64,000 nucleotides of DNA from positions 1 to 64,000 of the forward strand of contig JAJPHL010000065.1 of assembly GCA_021325275.1 (NCBI GenBank). The letters are read 5' to 3'. Source of the stretch: Terriglobia bacterium. Lineage in GTDB: Bacteria > Acidobacteriota > Terriglobia > JAJPHL01. Made by a program: the position numbers and the translations under genes. Positions 17,086 to 26,115 of the stretch are shown here, piece after piece. Below the pieces are notes generated by a model that was not told the DNA's origin, ran no database searches, and saw only the letters and a program-made list of their open reading frames with translations. How positions within the stretch are numbered: the first letter of the stretch is position 1; every line of letters starts with the position of its first letter.

Positions 17086-20000
17086 CTACGCCGCGTTCAT
17101 CTCCCGCCGTATCGCGGCGAGGTAGAACAGCACCAGCACACCAATTCCCACGAGTGCCTGCTGACCGTAGACCTGTAACCCGGGATCGCGAAGCATCGTA
17201 AATGCCGTGGCGCTCGAGCCGAGCAAACAAATCGTCAGCCAGGAAAATACGTTGAAGCGCAGCACGCGCACCAGCACGGTGGCAACCGCCAGCGACCCGA
17301 GCATCGCCGCCAGGTGCTTGACGAACTCCACCCACTCCGTGCTGGCCGCCGCCGACATCACCGCCGCCGCGGCGATGAGTCCCAGCGCGATCCACGGCGG
17401 TTGACGCAGCATGCGGAAAACGGTTCCGATCGCCGCGCCACAAAGCAGCAGCGTGAGGATGGTCATCCAGAAGGCGTTCAGGAAAACCGCCAAGCCCGGT
17501 GAAAACGCCACCGGATAGCCCGACACGCCGGGCGCTTCGCCGCGCGCGGCGGAAGGAATCTTGTTGACCACCGTGGCCACCAATTTGGTGACGCCGAATA
17601 AAATCATCGCGGCGAAAACTCCCGCGAACAATCCTTCGAGCATGGCGCGCGCGCGATCGGCTCCCGCGGGCGGCCAGAACGAAACTTCGCCGAATTGTCC
17701 GCGTAACAATGCTTCCGCGGCCACACCCAACGCCGCCGCCGCGAGAAACGAAAGCATCACCCCCATCGCCGCGCCCAACGCGCTCTGGGTCATCGAGTTC
17801 GACCATCCCACAGCCGTGTCGTACCCCTCCCACCACTCGGGGATTTCGTTGAGGACCGAGAACAGCCGCAGCACGGCCGCCATCGCTCCCAGCGTCATGT
17901 GCAGACGCCAATGCACCGAGACTCTGGAAATCGCGATGGCCGCGAAAACAATGCCGCCGACGCCCACGATGACCACCAGCACCACGCCGAAAACTTGCTG
18001 TACGGTTTGCCGTGTGTGTTCGCGCGACCACTCCTCGGGGATTTTCACGAAGTGCCGCGGGCCGTTCGCCTCATCTCCCTTCACGACAACTTCAAAACGA
18101 TGCGTGGCTTCTCCCGCCAGTTTCGCTTTCGATTCCCACGTAATCGTGTGATCGTCGCGATTCTTGCGGTGATCGAGGTGGTGATCCACCATGTTGTAGT
18201 CTTTCAGATTCACGCCTTGCTTCTCGGCGATGCGCGAGGCCACGGCCATCGCCGCGTCTTCCTCGAGCTTGGCGCCCGGCGCGTCTTCGGCGAGGATGTG
18301 GACGTAGCGGCTGACTTCACCGTCCATACCGGTGAGTACGACGTATTCTTCCTTGTCCAACTCGCGGAAAAATCGCGTGCGCCACTCCACGGGATGGATC
18401 TCCTCGCGATAAATCTTGGCGGCCTGATCGCGGTTCGAGAATTGCACGAGATAGTCGTACGCGGTACCGCTGGTGGCATCCTGCAACGCCGTGACCCGGC
18501 GATACTTGGCTACATCGACGCCGCGTTTTACGAGAAACTCGACGGACTTTTGCTCCGCTTCGACCGGCGTCGGCGACACTTCAATGCTGTGATCCGGCTG
18601 GCGGTGCGCTACCACGATCGCCGCGGCGGACAACGCGACCCCGGCGATCGCCAGCCAGCGCATTTGCGCCGGTGGAATGAACTGGAACGGCAGCGTAAGC
18701 GATTCTTCGTGCTGTTCCTCTTTTTTCTTGGCTTCCGCCGCCGCGGCGTCGAGCAAGGCGGGCTCGGGCGCGATGTCCGCAACGTGTCCGTAATTCGGCA
18801 CCGGCGGTGCGGCGGGTTCAGGCGGGGCGAGCCCGGGCGGCGTCTCCGGGGCATGGTTCAAGATCGCGGGATCGTGTACGAATCCGCGCGCTTCCAGATA
18901 AAACACCACGCTGATCAGCAGCGGAATCAGCACCGCGTCGCCGACCAAAGCGCCGGCGATCTTGTAGGAAAGCTGGTCGGAGCGCAGCAGGAACATTCCC
19001 ATCAGCGTCGCGTCGACGGTGTAATGCCACACCAGCGTCGTGAGAATGCCGAAGTTCAAGAACACCCAACCGGCCACAATGCCGATGGCGCCCACTTCGA
19101 CGCCGCGAATCCACGGCGGTTGCTGCGGATAACTGGAGTGCAGGAATCCCCAGAGAAAGGCGGGAATCAGCACGGCGATCCAGCGGGTGTTGAACCAGCG
19201 TTTCGTCACGCGCAAGATCAGCGGAATCGCGAAAAGGCGGAACGGAAATTCCTCGCTCATCGCCGCGAACGACGCCATGGCCAGCGGCGAGAGCCACGGG
19301 AACATGGTCGAGACGGTGTTGTCGTAGTTCACGTCCATCGGCGCCCACGCGCCGAGTTTCAGCGCAATCGTGTAGAACAGCGCGACAAGTCCAATGTGCA
19401 TGCCGGCCATGCCGTAGCCGATCAGGGTGGACTTGAAAAACTCCTTGGTGCGCAGTCCGCGGAACGTGAACAAATGGTCGAGACCCACGCGATCCGGACA
19501 CAGTTCGCGATAGAGCGGCTCGCCCGACGCCGCCAGCATCACGATGTAGACGCCGCTGCCCAGCGCCACCAGCACCGCGCCGACGACGATGAGCGCTTGC
19601 AACGTGCCGTACGTCGATTGCGTCGGCATGTTCTGCAGCGCTTCCGGCATTTCGTTCAGCGTGTAGAAGAAAAACAGCACGGCCATCACGCCGCCCAGCG
19701 CCAGCGCCGTCTTCCAATGGATTTTTTTCACGCGCCCGCTCATAAAGATCACGAAAATCGCCACGATCAGCAGAATCACGTAGAGCGCCGTGGCGATGAT
19801 CTCCAGCAGGTTGTTGCGCGAGCGCAACTTCTCGTAATCGCGCGTCCATTGCTCGGGGATTTTGAGGAATTCGTCGAATTCCCCGATTTGATCGCCCTTC
19901 ACGGTGACGCTTAAACGATGCGTGGCCTCCTTGGCGCGAAAATCGTTCTCTTCCCAGGTCAACGTGTAGTCAAGTCGCTTGGGCCGCGTGTCGACTTTGT

Positions 20001-20529
20001 CTTCCACTAAGTGATACTGCTTCAGGTCGATGCCGCGCTCGGTGCGCAGAAAAACTTCCGCCACGCGCTGCGCTTCGGCTTTCGAGAGCGAAGCGCCGGG
20101 CGCCGCTTCGTCGATGACATGCGCGAATCCCATGAGCTCGCCGCGCGTGGTGAGATGCACCACGAGTTCTTCCTTCTGCGGCGGCTTGATCAAACGCGTG
20201 CGCCAATTCCAAATGCGCACAGGACCCGCCATCAGGCGGTTCGCTTCCTCGGCGCCGAGTTCCCGTTCGAGATATGTTTTCGCTTCGTCGTCGTAGCTGA
20301 ACGCCGTAAAGACGTGATAGCCGTCGGTGGAGAGTCCACGGCCGCGCAGGAAATCGAGCGCCTTCGCTTCGATGTCCGGCCGGGTCAGCCGCAGGTCGAC
20401 GGAAGCTTCCGGGAAAGCCTGATGGAAATAGTGATGAGCGGTGAATGCGCCGGCGACGCCTAAAGCGAGGAAGATCGCCGGCCAAAGCCAGTCTTCCTTG
20501 GTCATCTTCACGAGACGACGTTCGGGCAT
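17086..20529 (-). CDS. Giant membrane protein: CPBP/CAAX-type protease module plus degenerate duplicate
   Basis: A 1147-residue polytopic membrane protein made of two related halves. Half one (1 to about 590) has an extracytoplasmic alpha/beta region, then many helices. It carries the CPBP intramembrane-protease motifs: E426-E427-F-P-F-R431 (EExxxR), FLWGFLH464 and WH502YTVD506. Half two (about 620-1147) repeats the soluble region (EEWSREHTRQ matches EQWTRDYEK) and the first helices (VHWRLHMTLGAMAAVL matches IHWKTALALGGVMAVL). It shows no EExxxR or second His motif. The family includes glutamic-type CAAX proteases and bacteriocin-immunity proteins. The substrate is unknown. Confidence 0.85.
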   Translation of the reverse strand: MPERRLVKMTKEDWLWPAIFLALGVAGAFTAHHYFHQAFPEASVDLRLTRPDIEAKALDFLRGRGLSTDGYHVFTAFSYDDEAKTYLERELGAEEANRLMAGPVRIWNWRTRLIKPPQKEELVVHLTTRGELMGFAHVIDEAAPGASLSKAEAQRVAEVFLRTERGIDLKQYHLVEDKVDTRPKRLDYTLTWEENDFRAKEATHRLSVTVKGDQIGEFDEFLKIPEQWTRDYEKLRSRNNLLEIIATALYVILLIVAIFVIFMSGRVKKIHWKTALALGGVMAVLFFFYTLNEMPEALQNMPTQSTYGTLQALIVVGAVLVALGSGVYIVMLAASGEPLYRELCPDRVGLDHLFTFRGLRTKEFFKSTLIGYGMAGMHIGLVALFYTIALKLGAWAPMDVNYDNTVSTMFPWLSPLAMASFAAMSEEFPFRLFAIPLILRVTKRWFNTRWIAVLIPAFLWGFLHSSYPQQPPWIRGVEVGAIGIVAGWVFLNFGILTTLVWHYTVDATLMGMFLLRSDQLSYKIAGALVGDAVLIPLLISVVFYLEARGFVHDPAILNHAPETPPGLAPPEPAAPPVPNYGHVADIAPEPALLDAAAAEAKKKEEQHEESLTLPFQFIPPAQMRWLAIAGVALSAAAIVVAHRQPDHSIEVSPTPVEAEQKSVEFLVKRGVDVAKYRRVTALQDATSGTAYDYLVQFSNRDQAAKIYREEIHPVEWRTRFFRELDKEEYVVLTGMDGEVSRYVHILAEDAPGAKLEEDAAMAVASRIAEKQGVNLKDYNMVDHHLDHRKNRDDHTITWESKAKLAGEATHRFEVVVKGDEANGPRHFVKIPEEWSREHTRQTVQQVFGVVLVVIVGVGGIVFAAIAISRVSVHWRLHMTLGAMAAVLRLFSVLNEIPEWWEGYDTAVGWSNSMTQSALGAAMGVMLSFLAAAALGVAAEALLRGQFGEVSFWPPAGADRARAMLEGLFAGVFAAMILFGVTKLVATVVNKIPSAARGEAPGVSGYPVAFSPGLAVFLNAFWMTILTLLLCGAAIGTVFRMLRQPPWIALGLIAAAAVMSAAASTEWVEFVKHLAAMLGSLAVATVLVRVLRFNVFSWLTICLLGSSATAFTMLRDPGLQVYGQQALVGIGVLVLFYLAAIRREMNAA

Positions 20530-20604
20530 CTTAGTTTGTGTCCTTCAACTCTCGCGGCGCCGCAGGCGCTGCGTGCAATTTGATTCCACGTTTCAGCAGC
20601 AGAT

Positions 20605-22125
20605 TTATTTCACGTCTTTCAAACGATCGCGCAGCAATCCGCCGAGTTCATCGGCTTTGTCGAGCATGTTTTTCTCGGTGACGCCCGTGACTTTCTCCGC
20701 CGCAAGCAGACGTCCGCTGGAAACTTCGGAGATTTCCGCTTCCAGCACAATGTTTCCCGCGGCCATGAGCGTATCGCCGCGCACCATATATTTCGCGCCG
20801 GACTTCTTGGCTACTTCCGTGGCATTCGCCGCGTCGAGCGTCGGCATGCTCTCCATCTTCAGTTGCTTCAGCACGTCGAAGACGCGCTGCTTGCTGATGA
20901 TGTCGACGTTGGTGAGCTTGGCGAGATCCACGGCCAGCAAGTCGGCGGCGTTTTTTCCGTACCACGCTAGTTTCGCGTCGCCGGTGGAGTTTTCAAACGT
21001 CAACACTGCGACCGCCGGTTTCGTGGCGGCCTGCGCCGTCGCCGCGTTGTCGTGTTTGTTGCTTAGCAGCACCACGCCCCCAATTGTCGCGAGCACCAGC
21101 ACGACCACGGCCAGCGCCGCGATGATCAAACTACGCAGCGGCTTGTGCTCCGGCGCGGCGATGATGCACTGGCTCGACGCCGGGACCGCCGTGGCCGTCG
21201 CCGACGGGGGCACTTCCACCAGGCGCGGACCGGAGGGCGTCGCTAGCGCCACCCCGCCGCGATCCATATTGCGGCGCAAGTCCTTCAGATCCACGACCAG
21301 ATCGGCCGCCGATTGGTAGCGCTCCGCGGGATTCTTGCGCAGGCACTTCGCGACGGCGCGCTCGTAGTCGGCGGGGACGTCGGCGCGCAGTTGCGCCAGC
21401 GGCGTGGGCTCGCCGTGCAGGATTTGGTCGAGCACGTCGACGGTCGAAATGCCGGTGAACGGCAGGCGTCCGGACGCCATCTCATAAAGCACAACCCCGA
21501 ACGAGAAAATGTCCGAGCGCGGATCCACTTCGCGTCCGCGCGCTTGTTCCGGCGACATGTAGTGCGTGGTTCCCACGGTTACGCCGGGATCGGTGAAGTC
21601 CGCGGTGAGATCGTTCGATGAAATCGTTCGCGACGGTCCGATCTGCTTGGCCAGCCCGAAGTCCATGATCTTGACCAGTCCGCGCGGCGTGATCCAAAAG
21701 TTCGCCGACTTGATGTCGCGATGCACCACGTTGCGGCGATGCGCTTCGGAGAGGCCCTCGGCGCATTGGATCACCGCGTCGAGCAGCGTTTTCCAGTCGG
21801 AGTTGATGTCGGTGAGGGCTTCCTTGAAGGTGCGTCCTTCGAGGAATTCCAGTACCAGGAAAAGCTGGCCGTCTTCTTCTTCGATCGAGTGGATGGTGCA
21901 AACGTTGGGATGCGAAATCGTGCTGGCGGCTTGCGCCTCGCGAGTGAAACGGCGGCGCGCGTCTTCGTCCTTGAGGTGCTTGGGATGAATCAGCTTGATC
22001 GCCACTTGGCGATTCAAGCGAGTGTCTTCGGCGCGATAGACAACGCCCATGCCGCCCTCGCCTACTTTTTCGAGGACTTGAAAGCGGCCTAACATTTTGC
22101 CGGTGAGCGTATCGGCGTCGGGCAT
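20605..22125 (-). CDS. Membrane Ser/Thr protein kinase with TolB-like extracytoplasmic domain
   Basis: A 506-residue Hanks-type kinase. The kinase domain (about 12-285) has VGEGGMGVVYRAED, the ATP-binding Lys in QVAIKLIH, catalytic loop HRDIKSANFW, DFGLAK and SPEQARGREVDPRSD. A single helix (about 335-357: LIIAALAVVVLVLATIGGVVLL) leads to an outer domain beginning AVAVLTFENSTGD. That resembles the TolB/FlgO-type N-terminal domain found in many acidobacterial signalling kinases. The outer domain probably senses envelope state. It is downstream of the E1 gene but separated by a repeat element, so probably independently expressed. Confidence 0.93.
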   Translation of the reverse strand: MPDADTLTGKMLGRFQVLEKVGEGGMGVVYRAEDTRLNRQVAIKLIHPKHLKDEDARRRFTREAQAASTISHPNVCTIHSIEEEDGQLFLVLEFLEGRTFKEALTDINSDWKTLLDAVIQCAEGLSEAHRRNVVHRDIKSANFWITPRGLVKIMDFGLAKQIGPSRTISSNDLTADFTDPGVTVGTTHYMSPEQARGREVDPRSDIFSFGVVLYEMASGRLPFTGISTVDVLDQILHGEPTPLAQLRADVPADYERAVAKCLRKNPAERYQSAADLVVDLKDLRRNMDRGGVALATPSGPRLVEVPPSATATAVPASSQCIIAAPEHKPLRSLIIAALAVVVLVLATIGGVVLLSNKHDNAATAQAATKPAVAVLTFENSTGDAKLAWYGKNAADLLAVDLAKLTNVDIISKQRVFDVLKQLKMESMPTLDAANATEVAKKSGAKYMVRGDTLMAAGNIVLEAEISEVSSGRLLAAEKVTGVTEKNMLDKADELGGLLRDRLKDVK

Positions 22126-22195
22126 GATTGGCGATCGTCCAAAGGGATGCTATCAGAAAGCGGCGGGCGGGGAATAGACCTTCAGATGTCAAATT

Positions 22196-22322
22196 TGGAG
22201 TGCCGCGGTCGCCGCCTTCACCAAGCGAGCCTTGACTCGCCGGGCGCGGAGGATCGAGCATGTGCAATCCGGTCCGCGTCAAGCCGCCGGCATCCAAAGC
22301 GGCGGCAAGTCGCGGCACTCCA
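22196..22322. repeat. 127-base element with 12-base terminal inverted repeats
   Basis: TGGAGTGCCGCG (22196-22207) and its exact reverse complement CGCGGCACTCCA (22311-22322) bound a GC-rich segment. Internal GCCGCC/GGCGGC pairs at about 22282-22306 could extend folding. It fills most of the gap between the E1 gene (ends 22326) and the kinase gene (starts 22125). 'GGAGTGCCGC' repeats of this form are common between genes in Solibacter-like genomes. It is probably a non-autonomous miniature element or structured intergenic repeat. Confidence 0.6.
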
Positions 22323-22325
22323 TAT

Positions 22326-24344
22326 CTAATACGACAGCAACTTCTCAATCGCTTTCCGCAGATCATGGACCTGCGGCAGCACCGCTTCTTCCAGATTCGG
22401 CGCCGACGGAATGAAGCAATCCGGCGCGCCGACACGCAACACGGGCGCGTCGAGCACGTCGAGGCAATTCTCCGCGAGCCGCGCCGCGACTTCCGCGCCA
22501 AAGCCCATGAACACCGCGTCCTCATGCGCCACCAGCACGCGATTCGTCTTGTGCGCGGTCGCGTAGATCGCTTCGGTATCGAGCGGAACCATCGTGCGCA
22601 AGTCGATCACTTCGAGCGACACGCCTTCCTTGGCCATCTGCTCGGCGAGTTCCAGCGCCAAGTGCACGGTGCTGCCCCAAGTGACGATGCTGGCGTCCTT
22701 GCCTTCGCGGCGCACGCGCGCCTTGCCGAACGGCGTGAGGTAATCGGCGTCCGGCTCGGGAGCACGCGCTTGCAAGCGCCGATAAAGTCCCTTGTGTTCC
22801 AGGAAAATCACCGGATCCTCGCAGCGCGCCGCGGTCTTGATCAGGCCTTTCGCGTCGTCGGCCGTCGACGGATACACCACGTACCAGCCGGGCGTGTGCG
22901 AATACATCGCTTCGACGCAAGTGGAATGCCACGGACCGCCTTTGATGTATCCGCCTTGCGCGATGCGCACGACCAGCGGACCGTTCCACTCGCCGTTGCT
23001 GCGCCAGCGCACGGTGGAAATTTCGTCGCGAATCTGCATGAACGCCGGCCACGAGTAGTCGGCGAACTGAATTTCCACGATCGGTTTGTATCCTGCGATC
23101 GCCATTCCGCCCGCGATTCCCACGATGCTCGCTTCGGCCAGCGCGGAATTACCCACGCGTCCAGGGAACGCGCGCGACAATCCCTTCGTCACGCCGAACA
23201 CGCCGCCCTTGGGATCGTCGATGTCTTCGCCCCACATCACGATTTTGGGGTTGCGCTCCATTTCCTCGCGCAGTCCGTGATTGATCGCGTCGACCATGGA
23301 AATGGGATCGGGAGCAACCAACTTCGGCGTTTTCTCGAGGAACACCGGCGTGTTGTCCGAGTAAATGTGCGTGGTGCACGTCTCGGGATTGGGCGGCGGC
23401 TGCGCGTCCGCGTCGTCGGCGGCGGCGTTCACTTCCTTCTTGATTTCCTCGCGCGTCGCTTCGATCTGGTCTTTCGTCATGATCTTCCGTTTGACCAGAT
23501 ATTTTTCCGTTTGCAGGATCGGATCGCGGTCCACCAGCGCCGCGAGCTCTTCGTCGCTGCGATATTTTTTCTGGTCGTCCGACGACGAGTGCGGATCCAT
23601 GCGGATCACTTGGCCTTCCACCAGCGCCGGCCCATTGCCCTCGCGGATGCGCTTGATCAGCGCCGGCATCGTTTGATACATCGGCTCATACCAAGTACCG
23701 TCGAGATTCGTCGTGGGCATGCCGAATCCCTGCGCGATGCGGTGGACTTCGGAAATCGTCTGGCTGTGCTGCGGCACGCTGATCGCGTAGCCGTTATTTT
23801 GAATCACGAAAAGAACCGGCAGTTTCTCGCGCGCCGCCCAGTTGATGGCTTCGAAGAACTCGCCTTCGCTGGTGGCGCCTTCACCGGAGCTGACGTACAC
23901 GATGGCATCGGAGCCGTCTTGCTTCAGCGCTTTCGCCGTGCCGACGGCCACCAAATATTGCGTGCCCGTGCACGCGGTCATCGAGACGAGATTCAGTTTG
24001 CGGCTGGAGAAATGCTCCGGCATGTTGCGGCCGTTGGAATTGGGATCGCCCTCGCGTCCCAGCATGCCCATGAAAATGTCGCGGACCGGAATGCCCAACG
24101 CCAGCGCGACGCCTTTCTCGCGATAGTAGGTGTAAAACCAATCGTGCCCCGGTTTCAGGAGCATGGTGATACCGACTTGCAGTTTCTCGTGCCCGCGCGT
24201 GGACGCGTGGAATCCGCATTTGCCTTGGCGCACGAAAATCTTCATGCGCTCCTCGACGAAGTAGGTCACCAGCATCTTGCGATACAGCTCGATGACCATT
24301 GCATCGGGCACAATTGCATAGTCGGTCATGGTTGAAGTGGCCAA
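22326..24344 (-). CDS. 2-oxoacid (branched-chain type) dehydrogenase E1, fused alpha and beta subunits
   Basis: A 672-residue thiamine-diphosphate enzyme that decarboxylates 2-oxoacids and passes the acyl group to lipoyl-E2. Residues about 10-330 are E1-alpha: RGHEKLQVG, the cofactor-binding stretch SSGEGATSEGEFFEAINWAA with NNGYAIS, and HSSSDDQKKYRS. Residues about 345-672 are E1-beta (MVDAINHGLREEMERN..., GEDIDDPKGGVFGVTKGL, FADYSWPAFMQI). TTG 24344 is chosen because GGAGG lies 6 bases upstream; ATG 24329 would be too far. Divergence from a carboxylase/hydratase pair points to branched-chain amino-acid breakdown. No E2 or E3 gene is in the window. Confidence 0.92.
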   Translation of the reverse strand: MATSTMTDYAIVPDAMVIELYRKMLVTYFVEERMKIFVRQGKCGFHASTRGHEKLQVGITMLLKPGHDWFYTYYREKGVALALGIPVRDIFMGMLGREGDPNSNGRNMPEHFSSRKLNLVSMTACTGTQYLVAVGTAKALKQDGSDAIVYVSSGEGATSEGEFFEAINWAAREKLPVLFVIQNNGYAISVPQHSQTISEVHRIAQGFGMPTTNLDGTWYEPMYQTMPALIKRIREGNGPALVEGQVIRMDPHSSSDDQKKYRSDEELAALVDRDPILQTEKYLVKRKIMTKDQIEATREEIKKEVNAAADDADAQPPPNPETCTTHIYSDNTPVFLEKTPKLVAPDPISMVDAINHGLREEMERNPKIVMWGEDIDDPKGGVFGVTKGLSRAFPGRVGNSALAEASIVGIAGGMAIAGYKPIVEIQFADYSWPAFMQIRDEISTVRWRSNGEWNGPLVVRIAQGGYIKGGPWHSTCVEAMYSHTPGWYVVYPSTADDAKGLIKTAARCEDPVIFLEHKGLYRRLQARAPEPDADYLTPFGKARVRREGKDASIVTWGSTVHLALELAEQMAKEGVSLEVIDLRTMVPLDTEAIYATAHKTNRVLVAHEDAVFMGFGAEVAARLAENCLDVLDAPVLRVGAPDCFIPSAPNLEEAVLPQVHDLRKAIEKLLSY

Positions 24345-24359
24345 AGATTTCCTCCGAAA

Positions 24360-24375
24360 AACAGTTTGAACTGTT
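24360..24375. promoter_or_regulatory. Palindromic operator candidate between divergent catabolic genes
   Basis: Seven-base arms AACAGTT and AACTGTT flank TG, giving a 16-base dyad in the roughly 100-base gap between the E1 start (24344) and the carboxyltransferase start (24448). One regulator dimer there could control both directions. A TATACT box at 24428-24433 could be the -10 of the rightward promoter, which would give a very short leader. Confidence 0.45.
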
Positions 24376-24447
24376 GTGTGGTATTAGCTTACAGAATAGC
24401 ACGGCTAGGCAGCGTTGCGGATGGCGGTATACTCAAAATACCCTCTC

Positions 24448-26115
24448 ATGGACGAGATCAATCGAGAATCCCCGGCGTTTCAAACGAACCTTCGCGCGAT
24501 CACGGAACTGATGGCGCAAATCAAGACCCAAGAAGCGGCCATTCGCAAAGGCGGCGGCGAAAAGGCGATCGAATCGCAGCATAAGAAGAAGCGTCTTACC
24601 GCGCGCGAACGCATCGCGCTGCTGCTCGATCCCGGCACGGAGTTGTTCGAACTCAGCATTTTCGCGGCGTTCGGAATGTATCAGGAGTGGGGCGGCGCGC
24701 CGTGTGCCGGCGTGGTGACGGGACTCGGCCGCGTGGCGAATCGCTTGGTGATGATCGTCGCTAACGACGCCACAGTGAAAGCCGGGGCGTTTTTTCCGAT
24801 GACCGCGAAGAAAGTGATCCGCGCGCAGAACATCGCGTTGGAAAACCACATTCCCACGATCTATTTGGTCGACTCCGCGGGCGTTTTTCTTCCGCTGCAA
24901 GAAGACGTGTTTCCTGACGCCGACGATTTCGGGCGCGTCTTCCGAAACAACGCCATCATGAGCGCGAAGGGAATTCCGCAAATCACCGCGATCATGGGGA
25001 TGTGCGTGGCGGGCGGGGCCTATTTGCCGGTGATGACCGACACGATCCTGATGACCGAGGGCAGCGGATTGTTTCTGGCGGGTCCCGCGCTGGTGCAAGC
25101 CGCCATCGGACAAAAAGTTTCCGCGGAGGATTTGGGCGGCGCGAAAATGCACGCCGAGGTTAGCGGCACAGTGGATTTCCACGAACCCACCGACGAAGCA
25201 TGCATCGCGCGCATTCGCTCGCTGGTCGACAAACTGGGCCGCCGTCCGGGCGCGCCATTCAATCGTGCGGAGTCCGCGCCGCCGCTAGGCGAACCGAGCG
25301 AGATTTACGGCATTTTCTCCACGAGTCCGGCGAAGCAGTATGACATGACCGACATCATCGTGCGGCTGGTCGACGCGCCCGCCGGCAAAACGTCGTGGGA
25401 GGAATATCGGGCGAGCTACGGACGCACCGTGTTGTGCGGATACGCGCGGATCGGCGGATTCGCCGTGGGGATCGTCGCGAATCAAAAGAAAAACATTATG
25501 ACCACCGCGCAGTCCGGAGAAAAACGCATGGAGTTCGGCGGCGTGGTCTACACGGAGTCGGCGGAGAAATCGGCGCGCTTCATCATGGACTGCAATCAGA
25601 ACTTGATCCCGCTGATTTTCTTGCACGACGTGAACGGCTTCATGGTCGGCAAGGAAGCGGAATGGAGCGGCATCATTCGCGCCGGCGCGAAAATGGTCAA
25701 CGCGGTCTCGAATTCGGTGGTGCCGAAAATTTCTGTGATGTGCGGCGGCAGTTTCGGAGCGGGGAATTACGCGATGTGCGGCAAGGCGTACGATCCGCGA
25801 TTCCTGTTCGCGTGGCCCACCACGCGTCACACGGTGATGGGTGGCGATCAGGCGGCCGGCACCCTCGTGGACATCAAAGTGAAGCAACTGGAACGCGAAG
25901 GCCGCAAGCTGAGCGACACCGAGCTCGCCGAGTTGCGGCAATCGGTGCGCGCCAGTTACGAAGAGCAAGCTGATCCGCGCTACGGCGCCGCGCGACTTTG
26001 GACCGACGCGATTCTCGATCCCGCGCGGACGCGCCAGGCGCTGATTTTGGCGTTGGAAGCCGCGTCGCTGAATCCGGAAGTCGCCGAGTTCAAGACGGGA
26101 GTGCTGCAAACGTGA
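24448..26115 (+). CDS. Biotin-dependent acyl-CoA carboxylase, carboxyltransferase (methylcrotonyl-CoA type)
   Basis: A 555-residue carboxyltransferase that moves CO2 from biotin to an acyl-CoA. Features are KKRLTARERIALLLDPG, YLVDSAGVFLPLQEDVFPDADDFGRVF, MGMCVAGGAYLPVMTDT and the second-half acyl-CoA and biotin loops GEKRMEFGGVVYTES and MCGGSFGAGNYAMCGKAYDPRF. The QEDVFPD...MSAKGIPQI pattern is typical of methylcrotonyl-CoA carboxylase beta subunits in leucine breakdown. The biotin-carrying subunit is not in the window. I start at ATG 24448 (MDEINRESPAF); the frame opens at TTG 24415. It overlaps the hydratase by 4 bases. Confidence 0.93.
   Translation: MDEINRESPAFQTNLRAITELMAQIKTQEAAIRKGGGEKAIESQHKKKRLTARERIALLLDPGTELFELSIFAAFGMYQEWGGAPCAGVVTGLGRVANRLVMIVANDATVKAGAFFPMTAKKVIRAQNIALENHIPTIYLVDSAGVFLPLQEDVFPDADDFGRVFRNNAIMSAKGIPQITAIMGMCVAGGAYLPVMTDTILMTEGSGLFLAGPALVQAAIGQKVSAEDLGGAKMHAEVSGTVDFHEPTDEACIARIRSLVDKLGRRPGAPFNRAESAPPLGEPSEIYGIFSTSPAKQYDMTDIIVRLVDAPAGKTSWEEYRASYGRTVLCGYARIGGFAVGIVANQKKNIMTTAQSGEKRMEFGGVVYTESAEKSARFIMDCNQNLIPLIFLHDVNGFMVGKEAEWSGIIRAGAKMVNAVSNSVVPKISVMCGGSFGAGNYAMCGKAYDPRFLFAWPTTRHTVMGGDQAAGTLVDIKVKQLEREGRKLSDTELAELRQSVRASYEEQADPRYGAARLWTDAILDPARTRQALILALEAASLNPEVAEFKTGVLQT

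Noticed and set aside
15461-18031. A continuous 856-residue frame on the minus strand
   Set aside because: The first 340 residues are Arg/Gly/His-rich shadow of the CPBP gene in another frame. Only the part from about 17005 onward has protein-like composition, so a shorter gene is annotated.
17899-19914. 671-residue plus-strand frame
   Set aside because: Antisense to the CPBP gene, very rich in His and Arg with no domain. It is a by-product of GC bias.
22260-24335. 691-residue plus-strand frame opposite the E1 gene
   Set aside because: The E1 gene has clear catalytic motifs. The opposite frame is low complexity and rich in Arg/His.
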